Positions 1-12,904 of a DNA stretch of 64,000 nt are shown one piece after another (the first letter of the stretch is position 1; each line of letters opens with the position of its first letter). Both the position numbers and the translations under genes were made by a program. The notes beneath the pieces were generated by a model. It was not told the DNA's origin. It saw only the letters and a program-made list of their open reading frames with translations, and ran no database searches. The DNA is from Chamaelirium japonicum (lineage: Eukaryota; Streptophyta; Magnoliopsida; Liliales; Melanthiaceae): the NCBI GenBank assembly GCA_947650365.1, contig OX393551.1, positions 64,345,644 to 64,409,643 on the forward strand, read 5' to 3'.

Positions 1-62
1 AATATGTGTTGTCGCCGAATGTGGGCACTGCAATGCCGACATGCATGAAAAAATCTTGTGTG

Positions 63-71
<9 letters not shown>

Positions 72-150
<79 letters not shown>
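72..150. repeat. (TA)n microsatellite, preceded by (TG)n
   Basis: A short TG run at about 57-70 passes into an uninterrupted TA run to about 150. The same mixed composition recurs at 8757-8822. Confidence 0.95.
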
Positions 151-151
<1 letters not shown>

Positions 152-170
152 TAGTAATGTCTGTGCTTGG

Positions 171-189
171 CGACCACCTTCGGTGGTCG
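171..189. other. Small hairpin
   Basis: CGACCACC-TTC-GGTGGTCG is a perfect 8-bp stem with a 3-nt loop. No associated terminator or gene was recognised. Confidence 0.5.
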
Positions 190-838
190 TGGAAACACCT
201 GCCTCCGGCAACCTTTGAGCATTCCATGACACCACAACCACCGACCACTGTCTGGATGGTCACCGCCACCTAAGCAGCCGCCTTCGATAGCAACACCTGG
301 CTCCAGTCCGGTGGCCCTCTGCTCTGGCAGACCAGTGACCCCAACACCACCACCACCATTTGGACCGTCACCGCCACTGCCACCACCGCCAAGAGACAAT
401 GTATGTGTGGGGGAAAGGGGTGAAATGAGAGCAAAAGAGGGTTTCCATAACAAGACCAATTATAATTCGTCACAACTTTTCACCTTTTCCCTTAAGGGCA
501 GAGTACCACTTCTAAAAACACTCACTCTGATTACACTCTCTTTTTATTTATATATGTGAGAGTGAGAGAGTGGAGAGGGTGAAATGAGAAAAAGGAATGG
601 TATATTTAAAAGGGTATTTTGTAGAAAGCCTCTCATAGTATAGATTTCTTTCTCCCCTCCCTAGATGAATCATCGTTTAGGATAAATCATGGCCGCCACT
701 TACCCCCCACCCCCCCAGTAAAGATATTATGTTTGTTATCAATATTTCGGTATATATAGATATAAGGGTTGGGTTCCTATTAGAATGTCGTAGGGACTAC
801 CCTATGACTTATGGTTCATACGTGACACTAGAAGCTAT
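190..838. other. 3' flank, no gene recognised
   Basis: CA/CC-rich DNA, then AT-rich DNA with scattered homopolymers. Short open frames on both strands show no recognisable domain. Confidence 0.5.
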
Positions 839-1009
839 AGAATGTGCTGATTTTTTTCTTAGGATAATCACCTTGCCTATATAGATCCACACACAAAAAA
901 AAAAAACCCGCACATTCTAAAACCTCTAGAACTTTTAGAATGTAATGATCTTTTATCGATTTTCTATCTAAGGTAAGGTCATTATCCTCATAAAAAATCA
1001 ATACATTCT
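839..1009. mobile_element. Foldback MITE-like element
   Basis: The left arm from 839 (AGAATGTGCTGATTTTTT) and the reverse complement of the right arm ending at 1009 (AGAATGTATTGATTTTTT) match imperfectly over about 40 bp, including GGATAAT and ACCTT blocks. No convincing target-site duplication was seen, so the superfamily is unassigned. Confidence 0.6.
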
Positions 1010-1465
1010 AAGTGTTGTGTTGCTCTCATCCCTACCGTCGGCTACTCGTCACCATTTGCCTTCCTCCTCTGTACTACTCTGTAGCACCGCCCACCCTTAC
1101 TTTGTATTCGACCTCTGTCCTAAATCAACGAAAATTGTATCAGATCGTTTGTTTAATCTGAGCGAAGCGTTCTTTCCCAAATAATTTGAAAACAGTAAAT
1201 TTTAGGTTTCTTTCAATTGAATTAATTTGTTTCTAAATGTTTCATTGATAACATGATGGTGTAAAAACATAAATCTATCTAGATTTGATATTCCTATACA
1301 GGATTTGGAGATCGATCACTGAACTTCTCATATGTAATTTCGAAATTTGGGGGGTAATTGAAAATATTATAAAAAAAAGTCTTAATGTTGATGGAAACAC
1401 TTTAATTTTGGATGTAGTAGATATTTTCTAGATCTACCACTTTTTACGATCAATTTTCATTTTCA

Positions 1466-1468
<3 letters not shown>

Positions 1469-1540
<72 letters not shown>
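1469..1540. repeat. (AT)n microsatellite
   Basis: About 72 bp of uninterrupted AT dinucleotides in AT-rich flank. Confidence 0.95.
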
Positions 1541-1543
<3 letters not shown>

Positions 1544-2555
1544 CCATCATTTCTATGTTCAGATTGTTATGCATCAGAACAACGTACATAGAACTACACA
1601 TAATGTAGATCTCTGCACCCTAAGATAGTGTAGAAAGTGACTTAAGTGCTACAAGGTGTGTATCTATACTTGGTTTATGATTTTCCAAAGTTTTTTTGAA
1701 AAATTCCATCATTTAATCAAATTTTTCATCATTTCTATAAACTTGCAATATTTCCATACTGCCAAAATATTGCCATACAATATTTCTATACCCTGCAGTA
1801 TCGAAATATTAATCGAAATAAAAAAAAAACGGCAGTATAGATTCCACACAACATTAGCTAGCCCAAAAGCTGCTTCGATAGCTACAACAGCTATGGCAAA
1901 GATCCGCTTTAAGCAATAACCACAACCTATCCTCGAGGTCGATTTCCATATCTTCACTAAAAAGAACCTGCCATTTCCAGGGAAGCGGCCTTGATGAATG
2001 ATTCATCCAACAACGGCTCTGACGGTCTTCGGCCATAGAAATCTGCCTTGTTGATCTTCGGCTTAATCGGAAATATCCAACTCGTTTTCACTCTTGGGGC
2101 GCACATCTAATAGAATCTTTTCTCAGAGTTATTGTCATGATGGATCTTTCATCAGGTCAGCAAATGGGCATTGCATGCTTGCTTATAGTACCATTGTCGA
2201 TTCGACTTAAGGGTAGGTAAGGCTTCAAACTTTCTTTATTCTTCTTCGACATACAACATAAAAGACTTTGTCTAGTGTGAAGGCTTCTTCTTTTCTTCAA
2301 GGTTTGGTTCTACTTCTTTATTTTGTCACGAAGGGAGGGGAGCCTTAATGACCCCAAATTCTAAGCTGGCATGGCACAATAGAACAAGATCAGGAGAAAA
2401 GAAAAACCACAAAAGATGTGATCACCAAGATACTAATAGTTTGCAAACCCATTTTTTGAAAACTACCATTTTGGGGGGTTAACACGTGACAAACGGAAGA
2501 TTGGATTGCTCGCATACACCAGCTGATTATCTCATTGGTAGTACACAAAAGTCTC

Positions 2556-2586
<31 letters not shown>

Positions 2587-3089
2587 GCTCCATTCTAAGC
2601 AATAGCTTAGATGAATGCCACATGGCACAGCTGTAAGAGGGGTTGCATGGTTGTCCTTTGTCCAAAGACAGCTGGTAGGCCTAGTGCAGCAGGCCACACC
2701 AACTTAGTCTACAGGCTACAAGCCGTAATCAACATATAACATAGCTTTTAATAGCATCTTACCTTCAGCCAGTTATCCAGTAGCTATTCACGATCTTTGT
2801 GCTTATGAAGCTTCAAAAGCTATGTGGTGAACCAGTATGCTCTTTATCTTCTTCACACCGTTCTTGTCAAACCAAGCACTTGCTCTGATATGCACGTGCA
2901 GCCAATTATATAATACTTAGGACTAAAATAAGGACCAAGAACTTGAGTATCGTCCAAATAATTAAGATCTTAAAATTTAGCATACCATAAAATTGAACAA
3001 TTGGAAAATGAATGTTCATAGGAGCAGAGGAATAAGAACCAACCAGTTGCTCACAGCAAGAAGTGGATTTTGGCTTAAACTGAAGCTCT
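1541..3089. other. Downstream flank and probable 3' UTR of U11/U12-65K
   Basis: No second gene was recognised. The part nearest 3090 should hold the 3' UTR on the minus strand. A good donor-like GTAAGA on the minus strand near 2758-2763 could mark a UTR intron, but this is unproven. A TG microsatellite lies at 2556-2581. Confidence 0.45.
2556..2581. repeat. (GT)n microsatellite
   Basis: About 13 uninterrupted GT units. Confidence 0.9.
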
Positions 3090-3173
3090 TTAATTGGCTT
3101 TGCAAGCAGCAGGATTGCGCCCAAACTGAATGATCATTGGCTTACCCTTAAAGACATAGCCATTCACTAAATT
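3090..3173 (-). CDS. SNRNP65: U11/U12-65K exon 11 (C-terminus and stop)
   Basis: 84 nt: [20 protein letters not shown], then a short tail PAACKAN and TAA at 3092-3090. It closes RRM2. The acceptor is TTTTGCAG. The 3' UTR continues below 3090; no polyadenylation site could be fixed. Confidence 0.93.
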   Translation of the reverse strand, partial: NLVNGYVFKGKPMIIQFGRNPAACKAN

Positions 3174-6100
3174 CTGCAAAAGAGTATGATTTTCAAGTTG
3201 AATGTGAAGGGAAGCAAAGAACCTGAAATTGCATTTAAGTTTTAAGATCTACATGACTTGTGACAGCTACCGGGTCAGTGAATCCTAAGAAACGAAAATG
3301 TTTCTTAGGTATCCCATGCTAAGGATCCCATCCTTAGTATCCAATTCTAGACAAAGCTAAGCATTGCCAGACCAGCCCTTTATTTCCTGAGATAACCATC
3401 TGAGTAAAAATAGCGGCAACTAGAAGTAGATTGAGCTACTTTAGACTGAATGTGCTCCACTTGCAACAGCAGTAACATGTTAAATGATTTATGCATATAT
3501 AAAGGGAGTTGCATTAATTTTCAAAAAAAGTAAGGGCAAATTACAAAAAACCTCCCCTGAACTACACACCTGATATCAGATTGGTCCCTCTTAACATTTT
3601 TTTTAATTTGACCTATGAGCTATGCTCCGTCTGCATTTACTCCCCTAAGTCAACATTTATTCCGAAAATACCCTTGTAGTTCATTATTTAAGTATTATTG
3701 GAAATAAATAAGGGTATTTTCGGAATAAAAAGTTGACAAGAGAGCCTAAATGCAGACGGAGTGTAGTCCAGGGATCAAATTGTTTAAAAATTAGTTGAGG
3801 GACCAATATGAAATGAGGTGTCTAGTTCAGGGGAGGTATATGTGATTTGCCCACAAAGTAAAATGCCAATTATGAGTCCACATTCACATTAATTCATCAT
3901 ACACACCAGAGCATGATGAGCAAGTTCAATTGATGGAAATGTCACAAAAGCTTGCCCCCTCATTCGTCCCTCCTGAAACACCACAGATTGTACTAAACAT
4001 GAGTATCGTACATACTGTCATAAAGCATTATCATATAATCCTTTCTGATTGATTCAGGAAACATATTTGTTTACTCTCATAAAAGGGGGATATAGTCGTT
4101 TTATTCAAAGACAAGTACATATTACTCAATAACCTGCAAGAAGAAGTAAGTGCAGCTTACCAAAAAAGAACACAAGCAAAGCATACCATCAGAAGAACTT
4201 GGTAGTCAACTTTATTGTGTTCAACAGTTGTGTACGTATACCATGCCAGCGGCAGCATCAACAAAAGATTTAGCCACTAGAGACAAGATGTCAATGGGTA
4301 ACCTTTGGAGACGGCCATAATTCGCCATATATGAAACATCTATTGTATAAAAAACCATATAGTCGTATCGGGCAAGTATAAGATCATATGGACATGAAAC
4401 TATGAGTACATTGTATGTGATGTGATGTCATAGGGGATGTTTGTTACGTCCTAGGAAGCACGGACACTTCAATAGATCACCCGCACCTGTGTCGAACACG
4501 TGTCCGACACGGACACGGCCTGGACACGCCTCGGACACGTGTCCGACACGCCGGGGACATGGCAGTTGGATTTTTATAGGTTTTGGGCTTCGGACACGGG
4601 CTGGACTCGGACTGGACACGGGGCGAACTCGGGCTGGACACGGGGCTGAAGGCGGCCTTTTATTTTTTTAGCGTACCCGACCCGCCTATTAAACAAAACC
4701 CCACCCGCCCCACCCCGTGCTCCACTGTTCTACTCGGTGCGGTGAAAGAGGGGGTTCCCGGGGTTGAAACCCTAGCTGAGACGCCGATCGATCCCGCCGA
4801 AGCGCCGACCGATCCCGCCGAGGCGCTGACCGATCCAGACCCCGTCGAGTCTCCAACGCGATCCTCCGACTCCGCCGAGACGCCGACCAACCAAGTCGCC
4901 ACCGACGCCCAGATATTCCTTCCCCTTCCTCTCATTTCTCCTCTTTTTTTCTTTTTCATGTATCTCTTCTCTTCTTCCTCCTCTCCTACCTCTGCTCCTG
5001 CTCCTGCTCTGTCCTCTTCTCCCTCCTCTCCTCTGATCCTACTCTCATGCTCCTTCCTCATCTCCACGTTGAAACTTAAATTTTTTTTTTCAATTTTTTT
5101 GTTTTTTAATACATAACCATGAATCAGTCAAATGGCTGATCCATGTTTATGCATTAAAAAACAAAAAAAAAACTATGAATTTTTTTCAACATAAAATAGT
5201 AAATTGTTTTTTAAAGAATGTTTTTTTAAAAAAGAATTTTTGTTTTTGACTACAAAAACATGAATCAGTCATTGACTGATTCATGTTTTTGCATTCAAAA
5301 ATAAAATATTATGGAATTTTATTTTTCTTAAAAAACAGTGGGTTTTTTATTTGTTGTTACTTGTTAATTAGTTATTTCCAGAGTTGCATAGTTGAATATC
5401 AGTTACTTCCATAGTTGCTTGCTCCTATAGTTGCATATTGTTGTTAGTTGCATCATATATGCATATTGTTAAGTAAATTATTGTCATGTTAGGAATTTCA
5501 ATAAACATATCAAGTTCTGTCGCGACTTCTAGCTCTGAAGCCGTCGATAGTGGCGTCACTGGCATGTCAAGAGATGATGAGACAAAGCCATTGTGGAAGT
5601 ACGTAACAAGGGTTGAGAAAGCTTCCGGAGGTGGTGGGAATGTTAAATTTGAATGTAATTTCTACAAGGGTACCTACACAGAATCGTATACTAGATTGAA
5701 GGCACACTTGTTGAAAATTACTGGATTTGGGATCGGAAAATGCAGTAAGGTGAGTACCGAAGCAATCAATAAAATGAAAAGAGAAGTGGAACAAGCAGAA
5801 TTGAAAGTCAAAGAGACATGCCCAAAGAAGTACCTTTGCCATCTGTTGGAGGAAGCAGTACACGGTCAACTTCGCTTAGGCAAGAAGCATTTGATCCGCG
5901 AAAAAGAAAGGTGGTGGGAAACACGGCAATTGAGAAGACCTTCAATGTTGGTGCTAGAGAAGACTTACAAGCGGAGATAGCTCGTATGTTCTTCACAAGT
6001 GGCTTGCTGTTTCATTTAGCCAGAAATCCCCATTATGTGAAGGCTTTTACCATGGCTTGTAATAGCAACCTTGGCGGCTTTGTGCCGCCCGGTTACAATA

Positions 6101-8752
6101 TATTGAGGACAACATTGTTGGAGAAAGAAATGGTAAATGTCGAGTTGCTTTTGCAACCGGTGAGAAATGCATGGAAGGATAAAGGGGTTAGCATTGTCAG
6201 TGATGGATGGACTGATGCACAGAGAAGACCTCTTATCAACTTTATAGCAGTGTCAGAAGGACAAACTATATTCCTAGAGGCCGTGAACTGCGAGGGTGAG
6301 TATAAGGACAAGCATTTCATTTCTGGTTTGATCTTAAAAACCATAGAAGAGGTTGGAGCTACAAATGTTGTCCAAGTTATCACGGACAACGCTCCAGTTT
6401 GTCGTGCGGCGGGTTTACTTGTTGAAGCCACACATTCTCACATTTTCTGGACATCATGTGTGGTGCATACCCTCAATCTCGCCCTTAAAAATATATGTGC
6501 TGCAAAAAATACCGAGGCAAATGAGATAGTATATGATAAATATAGTTGGATCACCATTGTCGCTGGGGATGCTTCGATGATTAAAACTTTTATTATGAAT
6601 CATTCAATGAGGCTCGCAATTTTCAATAAGTTCGTGAAGTTGAAGATGCTATCGATTGCGGATACCCGATTTGCCTCGGTGGTGGTGATGCTGAAAAGGT
6701 TCAAGCTTATCAAGAAAGGTCTCCAAAACATGGTCATTAGTGATCAATGGTCCATGTATAGAGACGAGGATGTGGAAAAAGCACAGTTTGTGAAGGAGAA
6801 AGTCCTCGATGACTTGTGGTGGGACAAGGTGGACTACATCCTCTCCTTTACAGATTCTATATATGATATGTTGAGACTAGCAGACACTGATAGACCATGC
6901 CTCCATCTAGTCTATGATATGTGGGATACAATGATTGAGAATGTGAAAACTGCCATCTATCGAAATGAGAAGAATCAAGAAGATGAGGAGTCGTCCTTCT
7001 ACACAGTGGTGCATAATTTCTTGGTTGATAGGTGGAACAAAAGCAGTACACCACTACATTGCATGGCGCATTCGCTGAATCCTAGTTAACTAAATCTAAT
7101 GGGCTAAATGGCTAATATTCTATTGCTATCGAATATTTTTATTTATAATCCATGGTTGATTAGATTTGTTAACCTGTTTTTGTAGATATTATAGCCATGA
7201 ATGGCTTAGTGGTGCTCCAAATCGGCTAGCACCACATCAAGATGCAGAGATTGCTAAGGAAAGAAAGGCATGCATGCAAAAATTCTTTCGAACTGCAGAG
7301 GAGCGTAGAATGGTCAACATTGAATTCGCCAAGTTCTCTAGTGGGGTAGATGACTTTAGAGATAGCGACTCGTTGCATGATAGAGGGGTAATGGATCCTA
7401 AGTTATGGTGGCCTGTGCATGGAGATGTTACCCCTAAACTTCAACGCTTGGCATTGAAGTTACTTGGACAACCTTGCTCATCTTCTTGTTGTGAGAGGAA
7501 TTGGAGCACTTATGCATTTATCAATTCAGTGAAACGAAATAAGATGGCTCCACAACGAGGGGAAAATTTGGTCCATGTGCACAACAACCTATGGCTCCTA
7601 TCAAGGAAAAGTCCAAACTATCATGAAGGGGAAAGCAAGATATGGGATGTAGGAGGGGATGGCTTTGACTCACTTGATGGTGCCGGTGTGCTTGAGATTG
7701 CGGAGCTCTCGCTTGATGAACCGGATTTGGAGGCCATGATATTTCTTGATGGAGATAATGATGATGATATGAACATGGATGCTTAATCTTCATTATCATG
7801 TGTTTCTTTTGTTTTTTGGTGCTTTTGGATGTTTTTGGTTGTTGAATTATGGAAATATGAAACTTATGGTTATCTAATGTCTATCTCTACTTATGCGTAT
7901 TGAGGACCTCGACTCTGGCTTGTCGATTGGAATATGCATAAAATTTTCATTTTAGTTGTTTTCTACGGGGTAATTTTTTTGTTATTGAAATATATATGAA
8001 TTATAACCGCGCATAAAATATTAAAAAATATATTAATTTATTTTGCCGTGTCCCCGTCGTACCCGTGTCCTCTTTTTTTAGGATTTGTCGTGTCGTACCT
8101 GTGTCCCCGTACCCGCATTAGTGCTTGTTAGGTTACATCCAACTGGGTTCATGTAACTACAATTGCAGTAATTCACCTAAACCCATTGTTTGGCTACTTG
8201 AAGAAGAGTTAGACGATAATTGAGTATGCTAACACCTTCAATCTTTTGACGCTCAAGATAAAGTTCATAATAATGCTACTCTAACCCATAACAAAACCAT
8301 GCTTAAAAGTCTATAATATAGAACAACATGTTTACTAGGCATGTATTTAATCTTTGATAATGAAATATATGCTAGTGACAACTCAAATCCAAAAACTATG
8401 TTCATCAAGCATAAAATCAATGTATATCATATCTTTGAACCATATCTATCACACCCTGCCATCTTATGTACAAAATACTTATAACATATATAATGTACAA
8501 ATGACATGACATATATATTATTATATTCTAAAATACAAACAGAGGGTATGATATTCTCTCACATTGTTGATAACAACGGAAGTCCCTATGGTTCTGTCAA
8601 TGGTTCTATGAAGAGAGCTCCTATTTAGCATACAAGGGGACATGCTCATACCTTGTATTTTCAAATAGTGTTCAAAAACCCAGAACTTGGACTCAACTCG
8701 AAAGTCCAACGAGTCGAGTAACTCGAAGACTCGACTTGAAACTCGACTCGGC

Positions 8753-8822
<70 letters not shown>

Positions 8823-11800
8823 ATTTTTTAAAAACTCAAAAAGAGTAAATAGCCCAAGTCAGACCGAGTCAGAACGAGTCACAGTTGGTCCGAGTTTTAG
8901 TCCGAATCGACTCGATTTTCGGCCGAGTCGAGTCGAGTCGGACCGAGTTTTGGTACTATGTTTTCAAATAGCATTTCCCTTCTATGAAAACTAGCATGCC
9001 AATGTCCTGGCTCCAACAGGGCAAACACCCTTTAGGGAGTTCAAGTAAAGTACGATCATACGTCGAACTTAACCATTGCACTAGGAAATCTGGGTTGCCA
9101 ACTGTAATACGATCACATGTCGCACCCCACATAAAAAATAGAACCCAAAATGTTGTGGAGGTTTTCAGAACCTGCTTGTCCACCCAACAACCCAAGAAAG
9201 AGATGTCAAAATTGGATATAATATGTTATGAGAGATGAATGCCAATAATATCTACATATATAGCCAGAAGTGAATAATGTTTCTTCTCCCTAATGTGCAG
9301 GTTGCGATGGAAAATGGGCCTTCTCCCTTGGCGATTGGAGAATCAGAGATCTTTGGTCCTACGGCATGGCTGCTGGAGGGGATTGTATCCCCTACTTGTG
9401 GAGCTCATGAGCGACCGCCAAAAGCTGCATTGCAACCAACAACCTGTGATCAGCTGCCGGCGAGCAGCCATGTCAGCAGTCCACAAGCTAAGTCAGGCTC
9501 AGCATCGTTGCACAACCGTAGGTACAGATAAGACGTTTTTTATAGTTCTAAAAACTTACAGTGATAGGAGAAATCGCAATGAATGCTCTGATGCCCCTGT
9601 TGGTGCTCGTTAACGAGATTCCACGAAAGCGACGATATATGGCGATCTCTGCACGATCTCAAACGCAAGAAGAAGCCGAAACAAGGCTGACATCTGATGT
9701 CCAATTTGCTCCTACGAGAGGGGTGAACTCTACTTCTAGTCCACTCGATTCCTCAACGACGATGACATCGGCAATGAACTATCGGAGAGAAAGTGATTCA
9801 AGACACTATGGGAGTCCCACGAAATCAATTTAAAAACCCACAAATCATGCCAAATAGATGAATAGACATGGAATCAATGTTTAAAAAGGCGAAAGGCCTA
9901 CTGAGGCGTCTTTCCTCTGGAGAGGCGAGGTGTAAGCCTCAAGGCAAACTAAGGCGTAAGCCTCAAATTTTTTCAAGGCGTTTTGGTAAAAAAAGTTAAA
10001 AAAAATAAAAAAAAATCAGAATAAATACTATTATTGAATATTTGAATGTGTAATAATAATTGAACTAGATATGCATTATAAATCACAATGTGTTAGAAAA
10101 TATCTTATATGACACGATTGAGGACTCTATCGAGCAATCTAATAACAAAATATAAAGTCAAATTGCTCAAAAACGCTTAATTCTTTAATATTCAAGATAA
10201 TAATTAAAGTAGCAACTAACAACTAATAACAAACAATAAAATACGAATAGACTAACATTGTCAAGATTCAAAAAAAAAAAAAAACAATGATACAAATACA
10301 TGAGAATGGTAAAATACAAAGAAAAAAACATAGAAAAACTTATCCATACCTCTAAACTTGAAACAAATCTTTATCTCTCACTTGCAGTTGGTAGACAATC
10401 CACAAAGAAGAAGAATACAACTTTGGAATCAAAATTGAAAAAGAAATGAGCACTAGATCTTGATTTTGGGTTTTTGGAGACAAGGGGGTTTCAAAACCTA
10501 AAGAGATCTAAAAGGGTTTAGGAGGTTTCAATGGGTGAAAAAAGGGTCCATGGGGACGATTTACATATCAAACCCTTAGTGCCCCCACACCAAATATTAG
10601 TTTTAACCCCTCCCCGCTCTATGTTTCACGCCTAGTGCAAGAGGCGTATGCCTCGAACACCTTGAGGCGCACCTCGGACAAAGGCGTATGCCTCTTGATG
10701 CAGAAGCATAGGCTTTTTATATGTGGCTGCTGAGGCGTGCGCTTCAAGGCAACACAGGACCGCCTCGCCTTGAGGAGGGCCTCGACTCCTTTTTAAACAT
10801 TGCATGGAATGACATTAAATGTTAGGCGAGGAGGATGCAGATCAACAATGGCAGGAATAGGATTCTGTCAAAAGGCCTTGAATCAGCAATCACAAGGCCT
10901 GGAAGGGCTCTCGAACAACAACAGCTCCGCAAGGGGTGCCGTCATCAATCTAGGCACCTGGGGGTGCCCTCAGTAAACAAGGAGGCCGCAGGGGTGCCCT
11001 TAGGAACAATAGAAGACACGGGAGTTTAATTAATCCTGTGTTTCTACCGTGAAGGGGTTTTCCATACGTGTACAGGGGCTCGGGGAGGGGCTTTCTCACG
11101 AGGACAGAGGATGTGGGGGTCTTCTTCACACGGGAAACAGAGGAGACCGAGAGGGCTTTGCACGGGAAGAAAAGAGAGTGAAAGAGCGGACTAGGTCCTC
11201 TTCTTCTTTTTTCCCCTTCATATTCTTCTTGCTTATTCTCCCATGTCTTTCACACAAGCACTTGAGATATAGAAAAGAGAATATATAAGAAGAGGTAGGG
11301 AGGGGGAGGAAGAAACTTAGGAATTAGCACCTAGGGTTCCGTTGGAGACGGCACCAACGAGGGGGGGGGGGGGATGCACCCTTTCAGCAGGCACACAAAA
11401 AATCTTCAATAATTCATTCATTGCCAATAACAGAAACTTTATATAATAGGTCGGTTTTTTCAATGAACTCCCATAGCTAATGTGGGACAAAAATAAGGCT
11501 TAACTTGACTTGCACACCAAGTCTTAAATTACCCTAATTAATTACTCCGAAAATACTAATTAAAATGATAAAAAAATATATATATATAACTGGGCCCTGT
11601 CTGAGATGGGTCATGCGCGCCTAATATGATCCTCACCAGGAAGAAGAAGCAAACAATTTCTCCCCCTTTTTGGGTGTTTGTTCCCTTGGATGATTGTAGT
11701 ATATAAAGAGGGAAAACCCTCATCTGATAGGATAAAGATCAACCTAGTTCGAATTGAATATGGATAGACATCTATTATTCGAACTCGGATTTAGCATATT

Positions 11801-12848
11801 CTCATCAGTTTGTGCATCTTGGAGGACTTCAAATTCAATTCGAATAACAAAATCTGCATAAAGGGATCGCTAAAAAGATTACAACTAGTAATACATATTA
11901 TAAAAAAATAGTTGACACTCGCAAGCATTTGAAAGAATTTATAGTGGGTGAATGTCATGATCGGGATAAAGCCTGAACAATTTCCCCTGGAACTGTTAGA
12001 AAATTACATGCCCAAGGTGCAGGCCCATTTATAATCTTAAACAGGAATAGATGGAATGAGTATGTTTTGGAACTCCCACCTGATTATAGAATTGATCAGA
12101 TATTCAATATGGAAGATTTAGTTGCATTTCGAAGTCCAACAATTATTCTTGTAAACCCATTCAATGAGCCTGAGTCCGATTCCACAGATATACCCGATCA
12201 TACACCTGTTGTTTTATTATTATTGCCTTTTAAATTACAGGTACGAAAGGAGGTCAACAAGATCTTGGATGAACAGATTATCTTAAGGCATAGTGGTGGA
12301 TACCAGAGGTATCTTGTCGGATGGAGAGCCGCCCGATTCAGATAATACCTGGATTTCTAGAACGGTTGGACCCTGATCTACTGGAGTGTTACCCGAGTGC
12401 TTATTCATCAGAGGTGATTTCTTCTCACCTGAAGGGAGCTGATGGTGACATCGCTACATGTTTGTCGCCTGATCTCAGAGCCTACCGATGCCGGTGACGG
12501 TGGACGGCTACAACGCTATCACTTTGGCTTGGCGACTAGCCCAGAGCATAGTAGCGGACTTATTTTGGTTATTTATTTATTATTTTCGGATTATTAAATT
12601 GTGGGTTTTTTTGGACTTGGTTATTTCTTATTATGCATTAGTTTAGTTCCATATCGGATGTAGGAAGCCATGAAGTGCACCTGGGCCTTTATTCAAAGGA
12701 CTCCAGGAAATCTTTTATTATCAATCAACGAATGAATTAAAAATTTGCTATTTGCAAAGCTCTCCCTGTGAAATGAAGAATTGGGCGAGAAGCTCAGAGG
12801 TGAGAAGTCTCGATCCGTTGGCGTGAAGTCAGGATATTACTCCTCTTC

Positions 12849-12904
<56 letters not shown>

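Larger units (their letters stand above)
4451..8131 (+). mobile_element. hAT superfamily transposon, full length (3.7 kb)
   Basis: Terminal inverted repeats CTAGGAAGCAC (4451-4461) and CTAACAAGCAC (complement of 8121-8131) are flanked by an 8-bp duplication with one mismatch: GTTACGTC (4443-4450) and GTTACATC (8132-8139). Both ends carry subterminal GGACACG/CGTGTCC-type repeats, denser on the left (about 4470-4640), where hAT transposases usually bind. Inside is one damaged BED-DUF659-hAT transposase. It lies in intron 9, antisense to the host gene. Confidence 0.9.

Noticed and set aside
4583..5116. 177-codon plus frame in the hAT 5' region
   Set aside because: Built from subterminal repeats and CT-rich leader, ending in a phenylalanine run; the transposase starts later at 5486.
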